In this document: piece after piece, positions 61,985 through 64,000 of the stretch
Position numbering within the stretch: position 1 is the first letter of the stretch
Layout: every line of letters begins with the position of its first letter
Origin: Rhodocyclaceae bacterium
GTDB taxonomy: Bacteria > Pseudomonadota > Gammaproteobacteria > Burkholderiales > Rhodocyclaceae
NCBI GenBank assembly: GCA_006218025.1
Contig: VBWA01000002.1
Span: 120,301-184,300 of the forward strand
Length of the DNA: 64,000 nucleotides
Direction: 5' to 3'
Made by a program: the position numbers and the translations under genes
Notes under the pieces: model-generated
The model's database searches: none
Seen by the model: the letters and a program-made list of their open reading frames with translations, nothing else
Told to the model about the DNA's origin: nothing

Positions 61985-62896
61985 TCAAGGCTGAATCGGC
62001 CGCGTGATATCGATGCCCGGCAGAACCCGCTCCACGACCTCCCGCAACTGCCGTGCCGCCGTCTCGGCGAGGCTTGCACCCGGATGACGTACATGGGGGT
62101 TCCGCAGCAGCCCCCGCATGCGCAACAACTCCTTGCGCACGGCGACACCGGGTTGCTGCTCGAAGACAATCAGGGGCAAGTATTTGGCATACAGGCGATA
62201 GCATTCGTCCGGGTTGCCGGCGCGGGCTGCCCGCTCGATCGCCATCAGGACTTCAGGAAATGCGAAGCCGGTATTGAAGCCATCGGCTCCCGCCATGATG
62301 TCGAAGTAGCCGTAAAGCGCACCCAGACCCGTCAGGACCGGCACGCGACGCTGCTGCATTCCCTGTTTGAGGGACGCGACTCGCACCGGGGTCGGCAGCC
62401 CCTCTTCCTTGATGCAGGCAATCGCCGGAATTTCCGCAACCAGGCGCAGCAGCAGCGGCACCGACATATGCACCTGGGTAGACGCCGGATGATCCTGGGC
62501 AACGATCGGCAGCATCCCTGCTGCGGCGACCTTCTGAAAATACTCGAACACGCGCCCCTCGTTCGGTACCGGCTCGGCAGAAGGCGCGATCATCACGGCG
62601 TCGGCGCCAAGGTCCCTGGCCATCCGGCAAAGCCCGATCGTGGCCTGGGTTCCGGGATGGCTGGCGCCGACGATGATTCGGGTGCGGCCGCGTGCCGCCG
62701 CCACGGTGCGCGCGATCAGTGCCTCCCTTTCCTTGTCCAGCATCCGGTTAGATTCGCCGAGAACCCCCAGAATGGTGATTCCCTCGACCCCGATATCGCC
62801 CATGAAGCCGACCAGCCGGTCCAGCGAGTCAAGGTCGATGCTCCCGTCCTCATTGAAAGGAGTTGCCAGGATAGGAAACACGCCGCTGAAGTTCAT
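61985..62896 (-). CDS. Dihydrodipicolinate synthase/N-acetylneuraminate lyase family aldolase
   Basis: This class I aldolase has 303 residues. MNFSGVFPILATPFNEDGSI, LGVLGESNRMLDKER and the Schiff-base Lys163 in ACIKEEGLPTP are clear. The tyrosine of the family YNxP motif is replaced: the region reads IVAQDHPAST with Gln134. So it is not a lysine-pathway DapA. It may be a 2-oxoacid aldolase or hydratase of unknown substrate. Confidence 0.88.
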   Translation of the reverse strand: MNFSGVFPILATPFNEDGSIDLDSLDRLVGFMGDIGVEGITILGVLGESNRMLDKEREALIARTVAAARGRTRIIVGASHPGTQATIGLCRMARDLGADAVMIAPSAEPVPNEGRVFEYFQKVAAAGMLPIVAQDHPASTQVHMSVPLLLRLVAEIPAIACIKEEGLPTPVRVASLKQGMQQRRVPVLTGLGALYGYFDIMAGADGFNTGFAFPEVLMAIERAARAGNPDECYRLYAKYLPLIVFEQQPGVAVRKELLRMRGLLRNPHVRHPGASLAETAARQLREVVERVLPGIDITRPIQP

Positions 62897-63133
62897 AGTC
62901 CCTCCAAAAGGAAATCTGCGACTTGCATCGCGGGAAGCGCGCCTCGTTGAAGGAGGCTCAATACCGCCAAGGGTAGCGCATCATGTTACCTGCCCGTGCC
63001 TGGGTCGAGCAGCGCCGGGAGACCGCTCCGCGATGAATCGGAGTGCGGTGTCGCGGTTTCCCGCGCAATGAAGAATATTGCTCCCCATCTGCCGTAGCCC
63101 CGTCAGCAATGATGCCCAACCCGTCATTCAAGC

Positions 63134-63162
63134 GGGGCTCGCCCAGAAGCGGACGAGCCCCT
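63134..63162. terminator. Hairpin in the DHDPS-TumE gap
   Basis: GGGGCTCG and CGAGCCCC form an 8-bp stem with a 12-nt loop, followed by only two Ts. The gap 62897-63244 otherwise holds no gene I can support. Confidence 0.4.
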
Positions 63163-63208
63163 TAACCTTCGTTCGGCCCCTTGTCGTCACGCATAAGTGT
63201 TGGACTGA

Positions 63209-63247
63209 TTGACAACGGTCGGACATGTTGGCACTATCTCCAACATG
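63209..63247 (+). promoter_or_regulatory. Promoter/operator of the TumE-TumA module
   Basis: TTGACA (63209-63214) and a weak CACTAT (63232-63237) with a 17-bp spacer put the transcription start at about the ATG. CATGTTGG (63224-63231) and CCAACATG (63240-63247) form a perfect dyad that includes the start codon, a likely autoregulation site. Confidence 0.55.
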
Positions 63248-63541
63248 AAAGCGATTCGGCTTGTTTGCACTCGTATCGTTTACTCGGAATCTGCGTTCGC
63301 GGAATTGGTACTGTGGCGCCTTCCGAAGCCACTCGAAGGGTCGGTACACGCGTTCAAGTACAGGCTGGCCTATGTCGTGCGTGGAGAATGCGTTTTGCGT
63401 TACGACAACGAAGTTGGGAAGGGCGATCACCGGCATTTCGGTAAAAAGGAAAATGCCTATGTTTTTACTGCGCCGGATCAATTGATCGCCGACTTCCAGA
63501 ATGATATTGCGAGGTGGAACCATGAAAACAGTAACTCTTGA
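63245..63541 (+). CDS. TumE-family toxin (DUF6516)
   Basis: This has 98 residues from ATG 63245. VLWRLPKPLEGSVHAFKYRL, AYVVRGECVLRYDNEVGKGD and HRHFGKKENAYVF are TumE/DUF6516 motifs. No ribosome site precedes the ATG, and the promoter lies so close that the transcript may be leaderless. It overlaps the antitoxin gene by 20 bp, the usual arrangement. Confidence 0.87.
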   Translation: MKAIRLVCTRIVYSESAFAELVLWRLPKPLEGSVHAFKYRLAYVVRGECVLRYDNEVGKGDHRHFGKKENAYVFTAPDQLIADFQNDIARWNHENSNS

Positions 63542-63869
63542 TGTGCGAACCCCTGCCGATTCCATGGCTGATTTTGCGCGCGCCTGGAAGACAGGAAAAG
63601 CTCAGAAGACTGCGCGTATCAGCTTTGCCACTCCCGGGTTGCTTTGGAGGGTGCTGACCGAAAAACGATGGGAACTACTGAAGGTGCTTTGCGGAGCGGG
63701 GCCGGTGTCCATTCGAGAAGCCGCGCGCCGCGCTGAGCGCGACGTAAAGGCTGTGCACGGCGACGTCACTGCGCTGCTCAACGCTGGAGTGCTTAGCAAG
63801 ACAGAGGACGGTCACATTATTTTTCCATATGAGGCTGTGAAAGTTGAGTTTCTATTGCAAGCCGCATAG
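63522..63869 (+). CDS. TumA-like antitoxin/HTH regulator (HVO_A0114 family)
   Basis: From ATG 63522 it has 115 residues, behind GAGGTGG. The middle has a winged helix-turn-helix: RWELLKVLCGAGPVSIREAA, RRAERDVKAVHGDVTALLNA and GVLSKTEDG. This is the DNA-binding antitoxin normally encoded beside TumE. The last 131 bp of the window after it show no gene. An inverted TTCTAC/GTAGAA at 63938-63958 could be the edge of a mobile element. Confidence 0.87.
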   Translation: MKTVTLDVRTPADSMADFARAWKTGKAQKTARISFATPGLLWRVLTEKRWELLKVLCGAGPVSIREAARRAERDVKAVHGDVTALLNAGVLSKTEDGHIIFPYEAVKVEFLLQAA

Positions 63870-64000
63870 CGTCGCAGTGTTTCAATGGCCGAACCCATCA
63901 TTCCACCGGTGCGGTGCGATAAAGCCGCGCCGGTGACTTCTACGTTGAAGCTGTAGAAAAACCCCTTTTTGATCAGTAAGCGATCACCCGAATGGCGCGA

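Noticed and set aside
63930..64000. Insertion-sequence end at the right edge (TTCTAC/GTAGAA with a following AAAACCCC run)
   Set aside because: Suggestive of some IS termini, but no transposase is visible and the window ends; cannot be supported.

Overview
The window covers the replication-origin region of a betaproteobacterial chromosome, together with a large set of genes for breaking down aromatic compounds. The synteny (atp operon, parB-parA-rsmG-mnmG, mnmE-yidC-yidD-rnpA-rpmH, then dnaA-dnaN-gyrB) and the protein sequences point to Betaproteobacteria, probably near Rhodocyclales/Sterolibacteriaceae. The genus-level guess is inference. Base composition is high GC except in a short accessory island.

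Region 1 (1-24260), housekeeping. Minus strand: atpG (cut by the window edge), atpA, atpH, atpF, atpE, atpB, atpI, then parB, parA, rsmG and mnmG. Two parS-type palindromes lie just upstream of mnmG. A complete Liv-type ABC importer (livF, a livM-livG fusion, livH, binding protein) and a TSUP permease sit between mnmG and mnmE. The block ends with mnmE, yidC, yidD, rnpA and rpmH. dnaA, dnaN and gyrB run on the plus strand. DnaA boxes cluster between dnaA and dnaN (oriC candidate), and genes on both sides point away from it.

Region 2 (24261-34980). A luciferase-like oxidoreductase, a phasin with two dyads on its promoter, a small lytic transglycosylase behind a hairpin-rich leader, and a hemerythrin-like protein. 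Then an AraC-type regulator diverges from an aromatic-type aldehyde dehydrogenase, which is followed by a second, unfused Liv-type ABC importer.

Region 3 (34981-39970), accessory island. A GlcG/HbpS-like protein, an ankyrin lipoprotein, a Phd/RelE module with a very long gene overlap, a small membrane protein, a DUF4160/DUF2442 pair, a PIN-domain protein of lower GC, and a BrnT/BrnA module whose toxin has lost its N-terminal half. Copies of a short dispersed repeat lie throughout.

Region 4 (39971-59620), protocatechuate 4,5-cleavage. A minus-strand run of 12 genes encodes a ModA-like protein, LigJ, LigK, a DUF1932 dehydrogenase, LigI, LigA/LigB, LigC, an aldo/keto reductase, a second LigA/LigB pair and PobA. 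This is enough to take 4-hydroxybenzoate through protocatechuate to pyruvate and oxaloacetate. A LysR regulator and a divergent TRAP transporter precede it. An alpha/beta hydrolase, a thioesterase and an indolepyruvate-oxidoreductase-like pair (iorA/iorB) follow. Three promoters (TRAP operon, lig operon, iorAB) share a 29-bp motif placed exactly 11 bp before the -35 box, each with a 17-bp spacer. I read them as one LysR regulon, and this is the most interesting signal in the window.

Region 5 (59621-64000). A membrane GGDEF diguanylate cyclase, a glutathione S-transferase, a GFA-family protein, a DHDPS-like aldolase lacking the usual tyrosine, and a TumE/TumA-type toxin-antitoxin pair that appears to be transcribed without a leader.
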